DNA of 18,164 nucleotides, from assembly GCA_964523145.1 (NCBI GenBank), contig CAZFYB010000009.1, forward strand, positions 1-18,164. The letters run 5' to 3'. The notes under the pieces are model-generated. The model ran no database searches. It saw nothing but the letters and a program-made list of their open reading frames with translations, and was not told the origin of the DNA. Below are positions 6,570 to 13,005 of the stretch, piece by piece. Numbering within the stretch: the stretch's first letter is position 1; each line of letters begins with the position of its first letter. Position numbers and translations under genes: made by a program. The DNA is from Microsaccharimonas sp964523145 (GTDB taxonomy: Bacteria; Patescibacteriota; Saccharimonadia; Saccharimonadales; Saccharimonadaceae).

Positions 6570-7652
6570 CTATTTACTGACGTTAAACCGGAACTCAACC
6601 ACATCACCAGGTCGCATCACGTAATCTCGACCTTCGGTGCGTAGCTTACCGGCAGCCTTGGCCGCAGCTTCGCTCCCAGCGGTTACTAAATCATCAAAAT
6701 CAACAATTGCGGCGGCAATAAATCCTTTTTCAAAATCAGTATGGATGACACCAGCAGCTTGAGGGGCAGTGTAACCTTTATGGATTGTCCAGGCGCGAAT
6801 CTCTTTTGGCCCAGCGGTGAGGTAACTTTGTAAACCAAGTGTTTCGTAGGCAACGCGTGCGAGCTGTGATAGACCAGATTCGATAACGTTATAAGAGGCG
6901 AGTAGTTCGGCAACATCAGCTTCATCTAACCCGCGGAGTTCTTCTTCAAGCTTTGCGCAAATAAATACACTTAACGATGGCGCAACTAATGCCGAAAGTT
7001 CAGCTTTTCGAGCTTCATTACTAAGGGTGGCTTCGTCAACATTAAAGGCATAGATAACTGGCTTAGCGCTCAGTAGTTGCAGTGATTGCACAACTTCTTT
7101 ACTCACATCGGTCATCTCAGAGACAAGCCGGCCAGCTTCGAGTTCGGTTTGAATTTTCTTCAATTCTTCAATCTGTGCCCGTGCAGCCGGGTTGGCTTTA
7201 GCCTCACGTTCGATCTTAGGTATTTGACGCTCGATAGATTGAAGGTCAGCAAGGATTAACTCGGTGTTAATCACTTCGATGTCGTGCTTCGGGTCAACTT
7301 TGTTATGAACATGGGTAATATCATTGTTTTCAAATGCTCGTACTACATGGACGATTGCGTCACATTCACGAATATTGGCCAAAAACTTGTTTCCCAGACC
7401 TTCACCTTTACTTGCACCAGCCACGAGACCAGCGATATCGACAAACGTCACTGTTGCGGGGATAACCTTCGAAGCTGCATACATTTTTTCAAGCACCGCT
7501 AAACGCTCATCGGGAACAGCAATAATACCGGTATTCGGCTCAATTGTAGCAAACGGATAATTAGCCGCCAAAATCTCATTGTCGGTGAGCGCGTTAAAGA
7601 GGGTAGACTTACCAACGTTGGGCAGGCCGACTATGCCGATAGATAAACTCAT
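6570..7652 (-). CDS. ychF: Redox-regulated ATPase/GTPase YchF (Obg-like)
   Basis: YchF (OLA1 family) is a ribosome-associated P-loop nucleotidase that prefers ATP over GTP. Visible motifs: P-loop GLPNVGKST at residues 9-17, DIAG at 72-75, and NVDE at 204-207. NVDE replaces the GTP-specific NKxD and explains the ATP preference. A coiled-coil stretch (about 135-185) and a C-terminal TGS domain (about 275-358, with RAWTIHKGYTAPQAAGVIHTDFEKGF) complete the usual layout. Length 360 aa is normal. The ATG at 7652 has no Shine-Dalgarno but an extended -10 box 8 nt upstream. It lies downstream of a pilin gene on the same strand but with its own promoter. Confidence 0.96.
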   Translation of the reverse strand: MSLSIGIVGLPNVGKSTLFNALTDNEILAANYPFATIEPNTGIIAVPDERLAVLEKMYAASKVIPATVTFVDIAGLVAGASKGEGLGNKFLANIRECDAIVHVVRAFENNDITHVHNKVDPKHDIEVINTELILADLQSIERQIPKIEREAKANPAARAQIEELKKIQTELEAGRLVSEMTDVSKEVVQSLQLLSAKPVIYAFNVDEATLSNEARKAELSALVAPSLSVFICAKLEEELRGLDEADVAELLASYNVIESGLSQLARVAYETLGLQSYLTAGPKEIRAWTIHKGYTAPQAAGVIHTDFEKGFIAAAIVDFDDLVTAGSEAAAKAAGKLRTEGRDYVMRPGDVVEFRFNVSK

Positions 7653-7660
7653 ATGTAACT

Positions 7661-7669
7661 ATTTTAACA
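7661..7669 (-). promoter_or_regulatory. Extended -10 promoter of ychF
   Basis: On the minus strand TGT precedes TAAAAT (7666-7661), an extended -10. The ATG of ychF (7652) follows after 8 nt with no ribosome-binding site, so a leaderless mRNA is predicted. No convincing -35 is seen. Confidence 0.55.
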
Positions 7670-7728
7670 TAACAGGGGTGGATATCGACATAGACGCTAA
7701 TATTTTCTATAGGGAAGTTGTACAAGCC

Positions 7729-8289
7729 CTAGTTCCCACCATTACAAACAGTATTATAATTTCTCCAGCTTGCATTCGATCCGGTATATTTCGACATACA
7801 GTAAGTAGGTTTTGGCCCAACTTCAAATGCGTTTGCATAATATCCTCCATCGTTTTGTCCTCCGGTACCTTCGAGACCGACCATCATTCCATACGATTGG
7901 AAATTATCACCCGGCTGGCTAGTATAGTAATATTCATAGGACCCAACTGTTGCGCTGGAAATTGAGGTAGGGTCGAGCTTCAAGTAAGGTGCAATATAAG
8001 TAGCGAGTATTTGGTTCCTATCGCAATGTCCCCAGTTTTCTGTTTGTGAACCACAAGTCGACTCCGATCCGGACCCGTCTTGGATTGGAGGATACTGACC
8101 ATTGTCGACTCTATATAATTCAATCGCTTTAGAAATGGCTTTAACTTTATCTATTCTGGCTGTATCACGAGCTCTTGATTGAATGCCGTTGTAAGCTATG
8201 ATTGTGATGCTCGCTAAGATAGCAATCACTACCACGACAATAAGAAGTTCAACAATCGTAAAACCTTTTTGTTTTTGAGCCCACTGCAT
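7729..8289 (-). CDS. Type IV pilin / pseudopilin-like protein, 186 aa
   Basis: The leader MQWAQKQKG precedes FTIVELLIVVVVIAILA, with Glu at +5 after cleavage. After the helix (ITIIAYNGIQSRARDTARIDKVKAISKAIELYRVDNGQYPP) the protein follows the pattern of type II secretion pseudopilins and CPR pilins: an amphipathic helix, then Asn-Gly-x-Tyr-Pro. The head is rich in Tyr, Gly and Ser and contains four cysteines (STCGS, GHCDR, TYCMS, TVCNG) that could form two disulfides. The start is ATG at 8289, chosen for the shared MQWA and the promoter spacing; an upstream in-frame ATG at 8343 would precede the -35 box. Its regular helix pattern makes it the best candidate here for a structural (major) pilin, but that is a guess. 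Confidence 0.87.
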   Translation of the reverse strand: MQWAQKQKGFTIVELLIVVVVIAILASITIIAYNGIQSRARDTARIDKVKAISKAIELYRVDNGQYPPIQDGSGSESTCGSQTENWGHCDRNQILATYIAPYLKLDPTSISSATVGSYEYYYTSQPGDNFQSYGMMVGLEGTGGQNDGGYYANAFEVGPKPTYCMSKYTGSNASWRNYNTVCNGGN

Positions 8290-8296
8290 TGCTATT

Positions 8297-8326
8297 AGTC
8301 TACCATGGGAAGGGAGGGGCGAGCAA
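8297..8326 (-). promoter_or_regulatory. Promoter of the third pilin gene
   Basis: On the minus strand TTGCTC (8326-8321) is followed after 18 nt by TAGACT (8302-8297), with TGG just before it as an extended -10. The ATG at 8289 is 7 nt downstream. The -35 and its next bases (TTGCTCGCCC) are identical to those of the LamG-pilin promoter. Confidence 0.65.
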
Positions 8327-8450
8327 ATTAGCATAACCTGCAATCAGCAGCAGATGCTTAAGATGAAAGCTCTTCTAGTGAACGGCAAGATTGCTCTTTA
8401 TTTGCTAAAAACTGCTTAATAACCTAAGTATTTACTTTTTTGAGTTAATA

Positions 8451-8459
8451 TGTTACAAT
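8451..8459 (+). promoter_or_regulatory. Candidate extended -10 promoter in the intergenic region
   Basis: TGT precedes TACAAT (8454-8459). A weak TTTACT at 8431-8436 lies 17 nt upstream as a possible -35. It could drive a short RNA ending at the hairpin at 8501-8532, or the G+C-rich surface-protein gene if the terminator is read through. Confidence 0.45.
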
Positions 8460-8468
8460 ATTCGAGCA

Positions 8469-8537
8469 ATGGTCACTTGGAGTCGTTATGTAAGTAATGC
8501 TTGGTACCATCGTGCACGTGGTATCAATTTTTATTGA
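8469..8537 (+). CDS. Possible 22-aa leader peptide
   Basis: An ATG 9 nt after an extended -10 opens a 22-codon frame (MVTWSRYVSNAWYHRARGIN, then FY) that runs through a terminator-like hairpin and stops just after its T-tract. The layout resembles a leader-peptide attenuator, with two Trp and three Tyr codons but no run of one amino acid. It may equally be a chance frame in a short noncoding RNA. Confidence 0.2.
   Translation: MVTWSRYVSNAWYHRARGINFY
8501..8532 (+). terminator. Terminator or attenuator hairpin upstream of the surface-protein gene
   Basis: TTGGTACCA (8501-8509) pairs with TGGTATCAA (8519-8527) over 9 bp, including one G-U pair, around a 9-nt loop. TTTTTATT follows directly. 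It fits a modest intrinsic terminator lying about 40 nt after the candidate -10 at 8454-8459. Confidence 0.5.
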
Positions 8538-8601
8538 CATCCGATTAACAAGTGAACCGAATCAACCATATCCATCGTGAGCCCTTAGCGGGTTTGCCCA
8601 A

Positions 8602-8616
8602 CGAGAGGAAATCTCG
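8602..8616 (+). promoter_or_regulatory. Hairpin over the ribosome-binding site of the surface-protein gene
   Basis: CGAGA (8602-8606) can pair with TCTCG (8612-8616) around GGAAA. The stem holds part of the AGAGGA ribosome-binding site and the G of the GTG start. It could dampen translation. With only 5 bp it may also be chance. Confidence 0.3.
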
Positions 8617-10325
8617 TGAAGACATCAACAGGGATGAAGAGGGTCGGCGCTGCAATGCTCGCCGCCATCATCATCTTTTTCCTCGGGGTTGCGTCACCCG
8701 CTTTGGCGGACGATGCGGCTCCGGTCGATCCCACTGCGGTAGCCATCGAGGCGCCGCCTGAGACACAGCTCGAAGTCGTCGCTCCCGCGGCCGATCCGGC
8801 ACCGGTATCACCGGTCGAAGATCAGCCCACGGAGACCGACAAGGGCACCGACTCGACAACGGACACCACCAACACCGAAGCGGTTTCGACCGTGGCAGTG
8901 CAGGCGGAGGCCGTTACGCCCGAGAACGACCAGGTCACCGAGACCACCGAGATGGCAGACGCGCCGGACGAGACCTCACCGGTCACGAACCCCGGACGCC
9001 CGGTCATGTCCGAGCTCGTGCAGCTCGAGCAGACCTGTGTCGGTACGACCCCCACCCTGGAGGTCGTGACGCAGTCGACCCTTCCCGAAGGGGTGGGGCC
9101 GGTCGGCGTTGCCATTTCGGTGGTTTACAATGAAGTCATTGCACTCGGTACTGCTGGTATGACCAACGCTGCTGGATATTTCCAGTACGTCGCGCCGCTG
9201 GCAGAGCCGGGTTCGTATGACGTCAATGTCGTTGTGGACGGCTCGTATGTCGGTGACAAGGTGCTCGTCGTCACAGACAGCACTTGCAACGATGCACAGC
9301 CGGTCGATGAGACGAACTCGGACACCTATGTGATCCTCACCAACCCCTCCGCCATCGGTGGAGTAGGGACGGGGACGGTCTCGTTCGATTACGATCTCGT
9401 TGACGGTGTCGATGGTGCCATTGTGACCATCGTCATCTCTCCTGCCGATCACTCAGACGCTCCGGTTTGGGAGCGTACTGACGAAGCGGTTGTCTTCGAG
9501 GGTTTCGAGGTCACCGGTCCGGGTACGTTCAGCAAGGTCTACGATCTGCCGGCGGGCGAGTATGTACTCGAACTCGTGCGGATCACCACTGACACGACCA
9601 GTTTCATTCCGCGTGTCGTGAACATCCCGTTCACGGTGTTGGAAGAGACGACCGAGCCGGAGGAGCCCACCGAGATTGGCGCCGACAAGGCGCCTGTTTC
9701 GGGCAACGTCATCAGCATTCCCGACAAGGACGGCATTGAGTACTTCGATGACGCCACTGGCGAGACGCTGACCGGCGATGTGACCATCATCGAGGGTGGC
9801 ATCACCATTGACGTTCGTTCGACCGATCCCTACAAGACGGTCACGGGCGGTCCGTGGTTCTACGAGTACCTGCCGAATGATCGCTCGGTGTACAGCTACG
9901 AGAAGTACCTGGACTGCACCGCGCAGGCCTGGTACAAGCAGAAGTATGTCACCAACATCACCTACATTCGCGATGCGGATGACAAGGTGATTCAGGTCGC
10001 CAACGATCGTCAGGTCTTCAGCGAGCCCAAGAAGCTTGACCGCGAGGTCACGCCCGAGGAACTCGCCGAGATCTGCCCGGTCACCGATCCGACCGAGCCG
10101 ACCGACAACCCGTCGGACACCACGGTGACGCCGGGACCTGCGGGTGACGACACTCAGAAGCCGGCCAGGTCGGACTCCCAGACCAAGGGTGACGGCAAGT
10201 CCGCCGCCTTGGCTGTTACGGGATCGACCGTTTCGCTGGGTGCGCTGGGTGCGGCAGGGGCTTTGGCCCTTGTCGGAGCGTTTCTGGTGCGGCGTGATCG
10301 CCGTCGTGATTCGGTTCAGGGCTAG
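8616..10325 (+). CDS. Secreted surface protein with LAVTG sortase signal, G+C-rich, actinobacterial-like
   Basis: The 569-aa product starts with a signal peptide (about residues 1-32, hydrophobic core AAMLAAIIIFFLGVASPALA, likely cut after ALA). A Thr/Pro/Glu/Asp-rich low-complexity stretch follows to about 130. The middle looks like beta-sandwich or Ig-like repeats (for example GSYDVNVVVDG and GEYVLELVRI), then a domain with paired cysteines. A second Pro/Thr linker leads to the C-terminal LAVTG (532-536), a hydrophobic helix and a basic tail, RRDRRRD. This is a cell-wall sorting signal; LAxTG is the type used by class E sortases of high-G+C Actinobacteria. Start is GTG at 8616 with AGAGGA upstream. 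A hand count gives 40 of 60 G+C at 8761-8820 against 25 of 60 at 12121-12180. Transfer from an actinobacterial host is plausible. Function is not recognised. Confidence 0.85.
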   Translation: MKTSTGMKRVGAAMLAAIIIFFLGVASPALADDAAPVDPTAVAIEAPPETQLEVVAPAADPAPVSPVEDQPTETDKGTDSTTDTTNTEAVSTVAVQAEAVTPENDQVTETTEMADAPDETSPVTNPGRPVMSELVQLEQTCVGTTPTLEVVTQSTLPEGVGPVGVAISVVYNEVIALGTAGMTNAAGYFQYVAPLAEPGSYDVNVVVDGSYVGDKVLVVTDSTCNDAQPVDETNSDTYVILTNPSAIGGVGTGTVSFDYDLVDGVDGAIVTIVISPADHSDAPVWERTDEAVVFEGFEVTGPGTFSKVYDLPAGEYVLELVRITTDTTSFIPRVVNIPFTVLEETTEPEEPTEIGADKAPVSGNVISIPDKDGIEYFDDATGETLTGDVTIIEGGITIDVRSTDPYKTVTGGPWFYEYLPNDRSVYSYEKYLDCTAQAWYKQKYVTNITYIRDADDKVIQVANDRQVFSEPKKLDREVTPEELAEICPVTDPTEPTDNPSDTTVTPGPAGDDTQKPARSDSQTKGDGKSAALAVTGSTVSLGALGAAGALALVGAFLVRRDRRRDSVQG

Positions 10326-10340
10326 TTAGCCCAAGAGGTG

Positions 10341-10381
10341 AGTTGTGGGTGGCGAGTACAAACTTGCTCGCCACCCCAACT
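10341..10381 (+). repeat. Long inverted repeat after the surface-protein gene
   Basis: AGTTG-T-GGGTGGCGAG (10341-10356) pairs with CTCGCCACCC-CAACT (10367-10381): 15 base pairs with one bulged T and a 10-nt loop. No T-tract follows, so it may protect the mRNA end, act as a transcription pause, or be the donor organism's own terminator. Confidence 0.65.
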
Positions 10382-10395
10382 TGCCTCGACAATAT

Positions 10396-10422
10396 GACCC
10401 TCTTCGGAGGGTCTTCTTTTTT
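10396..10422 (+). terminator. Intrinsic terminator of the surface-protein gene
   Basis: GACCCTC (10396-10402) and GAGGGTC (10407-10413) form a perfect 7-bp stem with a C(TTCG)G tetraloop. TTCTTTTTT follows. This is the clearest rho-independent terminator in the window and separates the G+C-rich gene from the next transcription unit. Confidence 0.9.
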
Positions 10423-10439
10423 GGTTTGAAATAATAATT

Positions 10440-10467
10440 TTGGTTAGCGTGAGCAGTATACTATAAT
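10440..10467 (+). promoter_or_regulatory. Promoter of the TPR-like / large secreted protein pair
   Basis: TATAAT at 10462-10467 lies 8 nt before the ATG at 10476. TTGGTT (10440-10445) is a weak -35 at 16 nt. An alternative TATACT overlaps at 10457-10462. There is no clear Shine-Dalgarno, so the mRNA is probably leaderless. Confidence 0.55.
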
Positions 10468-10475
10468 CAAGAGTA

Positions 10476-11012
10476 ATGAAGCGGCGTGGAAAAATAGTAG
10501 TCATTATAGGGGTAATCGTTTTAGTAGTTGGTGCTGCATCTGTTGCTGGGTATTATTTTTATTCAAACCAAAATACTCAAACCGATACTACTCAAGCACC
10601 TTCTGAAAATCCGCTCGACCTCCCGAATGTTGCCGAAGTAATGCAAATCGCTAATACCGACCCCGCTGCGGCACAAGAGACCCTCGATGTGGCCCTTGAA
10701 AAACAAACAACCCCTGAGGGTAAATCACAAGTGTACAGCATGAAAGCTTCTGTTGCCGCTTCGGGTTCAGGTGGCACTAGTTACACTGAAGCCCTCGAGT
10801 ATGCACAACAAGCCGACACTACGACAGCGACACCATCTACAGCGGCGAATATTGGTTTTTACTATCGACAACTCGGTCAAACTGACGAAGCTATTACTTG
10901 GTACGAAACAGCTTTAACACGGTATGGCGATAGGGCAGAACTTGAGCCTATGCAGGAAGTAGATTACGTATACTACGAAGTAGTGATAGAGGAGCTTAAG
11001 GGTGAAGCGTAA
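10476..11012 (+). CDS. Membrane-anchored TPR-like protein, 178 aa
   Basis: A basic start MKRRGK is followed by one membrane helix (residues 7-28, IVVIIGVIVLVVGAASVAGYYF), leaving the rest outside the cell. A Thr/Gln/Ser-rich linker leads to alpha-helical repeats: AANTDPAAAQETLDVALEK-like segments near 60-80 and a recognisable tetratricopeptide unit at about 120-150 (AANIGFYYRQLGQTDEAITWYETAL). TPR proteins mediate protein-protein contacts; in pilus systems they can help assembly (PilF/PilW type). The stop overlaps the start of the large secreted protein by 11 nt, so the two are coupled and probably act together. The role in pilus assembly is inferred from position only. Confidence 0.78.
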   Translation: MKRRGKIVVIIGVIVLVVGAASVAGYYFYSNQNTQTDTTQAPSENPLDLPNVAEVMQIANTDPAAAQETLDVALEKQTTPEGKSQVYSMKASVAASGSGGTSYTEALEYAQQADTTTATPSTAANIGFYYRQLGQTDEAITWYETALTRYGDRAELEPMQEVDYVYYEVVIEELKGEA

Positions 11013-12954
11013 CTTTCGGGTATCGGTTTTAGGCTTTTTTGCATTTTTAATAGCAGTTACTTCGGTTCCTTTAACACAGGTGGCTGATGTTGGGGCGATT
11101 AATCATGTGGGCCGTCTTTACTTCTCGGGAGCCTCTCGCAACGTTGACACGCGTAACTGTGCGGTTATGCCAGGCGGTATCTATAACGTAGGTGGCGGAA
11201 GCTCTGATCAGCTAAAAGCAAACTTTATTAATATTATTTATGGTGCGGCTATGACCAATGATGGATCTGGGTGCACCTCATTTAATGGCGGCGGCAGTCC
11301 GCGATCATTTCGGCAGCTTGGTGCTCGTTATATTATTCAGACAATGCGTGGACAAGGAGTTGGCGCAAGCTATAATACAGATCAAAATGTCATAAATGAT
11401 TGGGTTGATCGTATCAATAGCCCTTCTATTACAGTGGCTCGACAAACGTACTCTTATGGCTTAAGCACTGCAACATACTGGGATTGTCGAGCAATACCAA
11501 GCTCTTGTTTTGACGTCGGGCAGTATTATTCAAATGAAACATCAGAGTCATTAGTTTTTTACAATAATGGCGTGCCGGTGTATGCACTCGAGATTTCCTG
11601 TGGTAACCCAGCGGGTGACCTGCCGGGGCTTCCAGTGCCGCCACCGCCAATTAACTTTAATTTAACTCCGACAATTTCTGTTACTCCTTCAACTTCTGAA
11701 ACAGGTACGAATACTACGGCGAGTCCGGTCGTAAATAATACCGGCTCCACTGATTCTTCAAATGTACAGTGGCAAGCGACCCGTTTTACGCTGAACCCTG
11801 GGGTAGGTATCCCAGGTGGGGGAGCAAACAATACGGTGCCTGTGTCACATTACGGCAACGGCGCTTCTGTCATCGACCAAGGCACACGAACCTTCCCTCG
11901 TAACTATGCTGCGCTCAACCCGCTCACCCAAGGAGTGCCCGACTTACCGGTAGGGTCGCGCGTTTGCTTTACGCTTTCGGTACAGCCAGTTACTCACAAT
12001 GACAACCGCTGGTCACATAGTGCCCCGGCTTGCGTGACAATCGCCAAAAAACCAAAGGTCCAGGTAACAGGGGGTGATTTGTTTGTGGGACGAAGCCCAA
12101 TTGGGAGTGCAAATGTTTCCTCACAAGTCACGACATCAGTAACTCGTAAAACTTCTGGTGAACAGTATGGTTCTTGGAGTGAGTACGCGATTGCCTCAAC
12201 CGGCCGTGTTACAAATATGGGTTCGGCAGCGGGGTATGCCGGAGGGGTGAGTGTGACGGACTTTTGCCAGGTTAGCTTACTTTCGTTCGTGAACGCAACT
12301 TCTAACATTTGTACGAGCTCGACAATTATTGGTAACTTTGCACATACCAGTTCGTTACCAAATATTTCGGCACGTTTCCCGGCTGTGAGCGCAACCACTT
12401 TACCAGCTTCGAACACGAATCTTGATGGACTGCAGGGTGCTTACACGACAAATGCGAGTACCTATACTATTTCGGCAAGTAGTTTAAGCGCTGGCCGATG
12501 GGTGGTGATTAATGCACCTGATACAACGGTTATTATTAGCGGAAACATTAATTACTCTGCCGGAACGATTAACTCAGTGAATCAAATTCCTCAAGCGGTG
12601 ATTATCGCTCGAAATATTATTATTGCTGATAATGTCAGCATTATAGATTCCTGGCTGGTTGCCAATGGTACAGGTACTGATGGTCGCATTAATACGTGTG
12701 GCGCCGGTGGCGTAGCCGAAACTACTGCCTTAAATTCAAATAATTGTGGTACGAAACTTACGGTGAATGGCCCGGTTATGGCGAATCACTTGCTGATGCG
12801 CCGAACTTCAGGGGCAGGCACTGGTGCTGAAGCGGGCACACCTGGGGAAGTATTTAACTTACGTCCGGATGCCTACTTATGGGCAACTTCACAAAGTTCG
12901 GTCAGTGGGCGAATCTCTACTATTGATACAAAAGAGCTTCCGCCGCGATTCTAG
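11002..12954 (+). CDS. Large secreted protein of unknown function, next to the pilus operon
   Basis: The 650-aa product begins with a signal peptide (MKRNFRVSVLGFFAFLIAV, likely cut near residue 30). GTG start at 11002 with GGAG at 10991-10994. The N-terminal third is Gly/Asn/Ser-rich with cysteines. A proline hinge (GLPVPPPPINFN, about 210-220) leads to beta-rich domains: one resembles an Ig-like or fibronectin-like unit (VQWQATRFTLNPGVGIPG to PACVTIAKKP), followed by a C-terminal region of repeated Val/Ile/Asn strands (INAPDTTVIISGNINYS, AVIIARNIIIADNVSI) that could be a beta-helix. It ends in VFNLRPDAYLWA...TKELPPRF, a pattern I associate with CPR surface proteins. Eleven cysteines suggest disulfides. 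No named family recognised. Its place between the TPR gene and pilM suggests a pilus-associated or adhesive role. Confidence 0.82.
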   Translation: MKRNFRVSVLGFFAFLIAVTSVPLTQVADVGAINHVGRLYFSGASRNVDTRNCAVMPGGIYNVGGGSSDQLKANFINIIYGAAMTNDGSGCTSFNGGGSPRSFRQLGARYIIQTMRGQGVGASYNTDQNVINDWVDRINSPSITVARQTYSYGLSTATYWDCRAIPSSCFDVGQYYSNETSESLVFYNNGVPVYALEISCGNPAGDLPGLPVPPPPINFNLTPTISVTPSTSETGTNTTASPVVNNTGSTDSSNVQWQATRFTLNPGVGIPGGGANNTVPVSHYGNGASVIDQGTRTFPRNYAALNPLTQGVPDLPVGSRVCFTLSVQPVTHNDNRWSHSAPACVTIAKKPKVQVTGGDLFVGRSPIGSANVSSQVTTSVTRKTSGEQYGSWSEYAIASTGRVTNMGSAAGYAGGVSVTDFCQVSLLSFVNATSNICTSSTIIGNFAHTSSLPNISARFPAVSATTLPASNTNLDGLQGAYTTNASTYTISASSLSAGRWVVINAPDTTVIISGNINYSAGTINSVNQIPQAVIIARNIIIADNVSIIDSWLVANGTGTDGRINTCGAGGVAETTALNSNNCGTKLTVNGPVMANHLLMRRTSGAGTGAEAGTPGEVFNLRPDAYLWATSQSSVSGRISTIDTKELPPRF

Positions 12955-12965
12955 AGAGAATTACC

Positions 12966-12995
12966 TTGCTTTTATGCTTACGCTTTCGCTATAAT
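12966..12995 (+). promoter_or_regulatory. Promoter of the pilM operon
   Basis: TTGCTT (12966-12971) and TATAAT (12990-12995) are 18 nt apart. The pilM ATG at 13006 is 10 nt past the -10, leaving at most a few leader bases. An in-frame ATG at 12994 overlaps the -10 and cannot be the start if this promoter is used. Confidence 0.72.
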
Positions 12996-13005
12996 GAGGG
13001 ACAAT

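Larger units (their letters stand above)
8290..8615. other. Intergenic region between divergent pilin and surface-protein genes
   Basis: This 326-bp gap holds the minus-strand pilin promoter (8297-8326), about 120 bp of AT-rich sequence without recognisable structure, an extended -10 (8451-8459), a 22-codon frame, a terminator-like hairpin (8501-8532), and a TTGACA hexamer at 8534-8539. TTGACA would be a perfect -35, but no -10 lies at the right distance. Base composition changes to G+C-rich near 8580. Confidence 0.6.

Noticed and set aside
8534..8539. TTGACA as the -35 of a promoter for the surface-protein gene
   Set aside because: It is a perfect hexamer, but no acceptable -10 lies 15-19 nt downstream (the sequence there is CCGAATC).
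8552..8761. Plus-strand 69-codon frame overlapping the start of the surface-protein gene
   Set aside because: The product is Arg/His-rich and low in plausibility, and it overlaps the signal-peptide region in another frame without its own ribosome-binding site.
8976..9452. Minus-strand frames of 97-158 codons opposite the G+C-rich surface protein
   Set aside because: Long spurious frames are expected in G+C-rich sequence. The plus-strand frame has a signal peptide and a sorting signal, which settles the coding strand.
12994..13005. ATG at 12994 as the start of pilM
   Set aside because: It overlaps the TATAAT box. The ATG at 13006 gives the expected PilM N-terminus with the actin-fold motif starting about 10 residues in.
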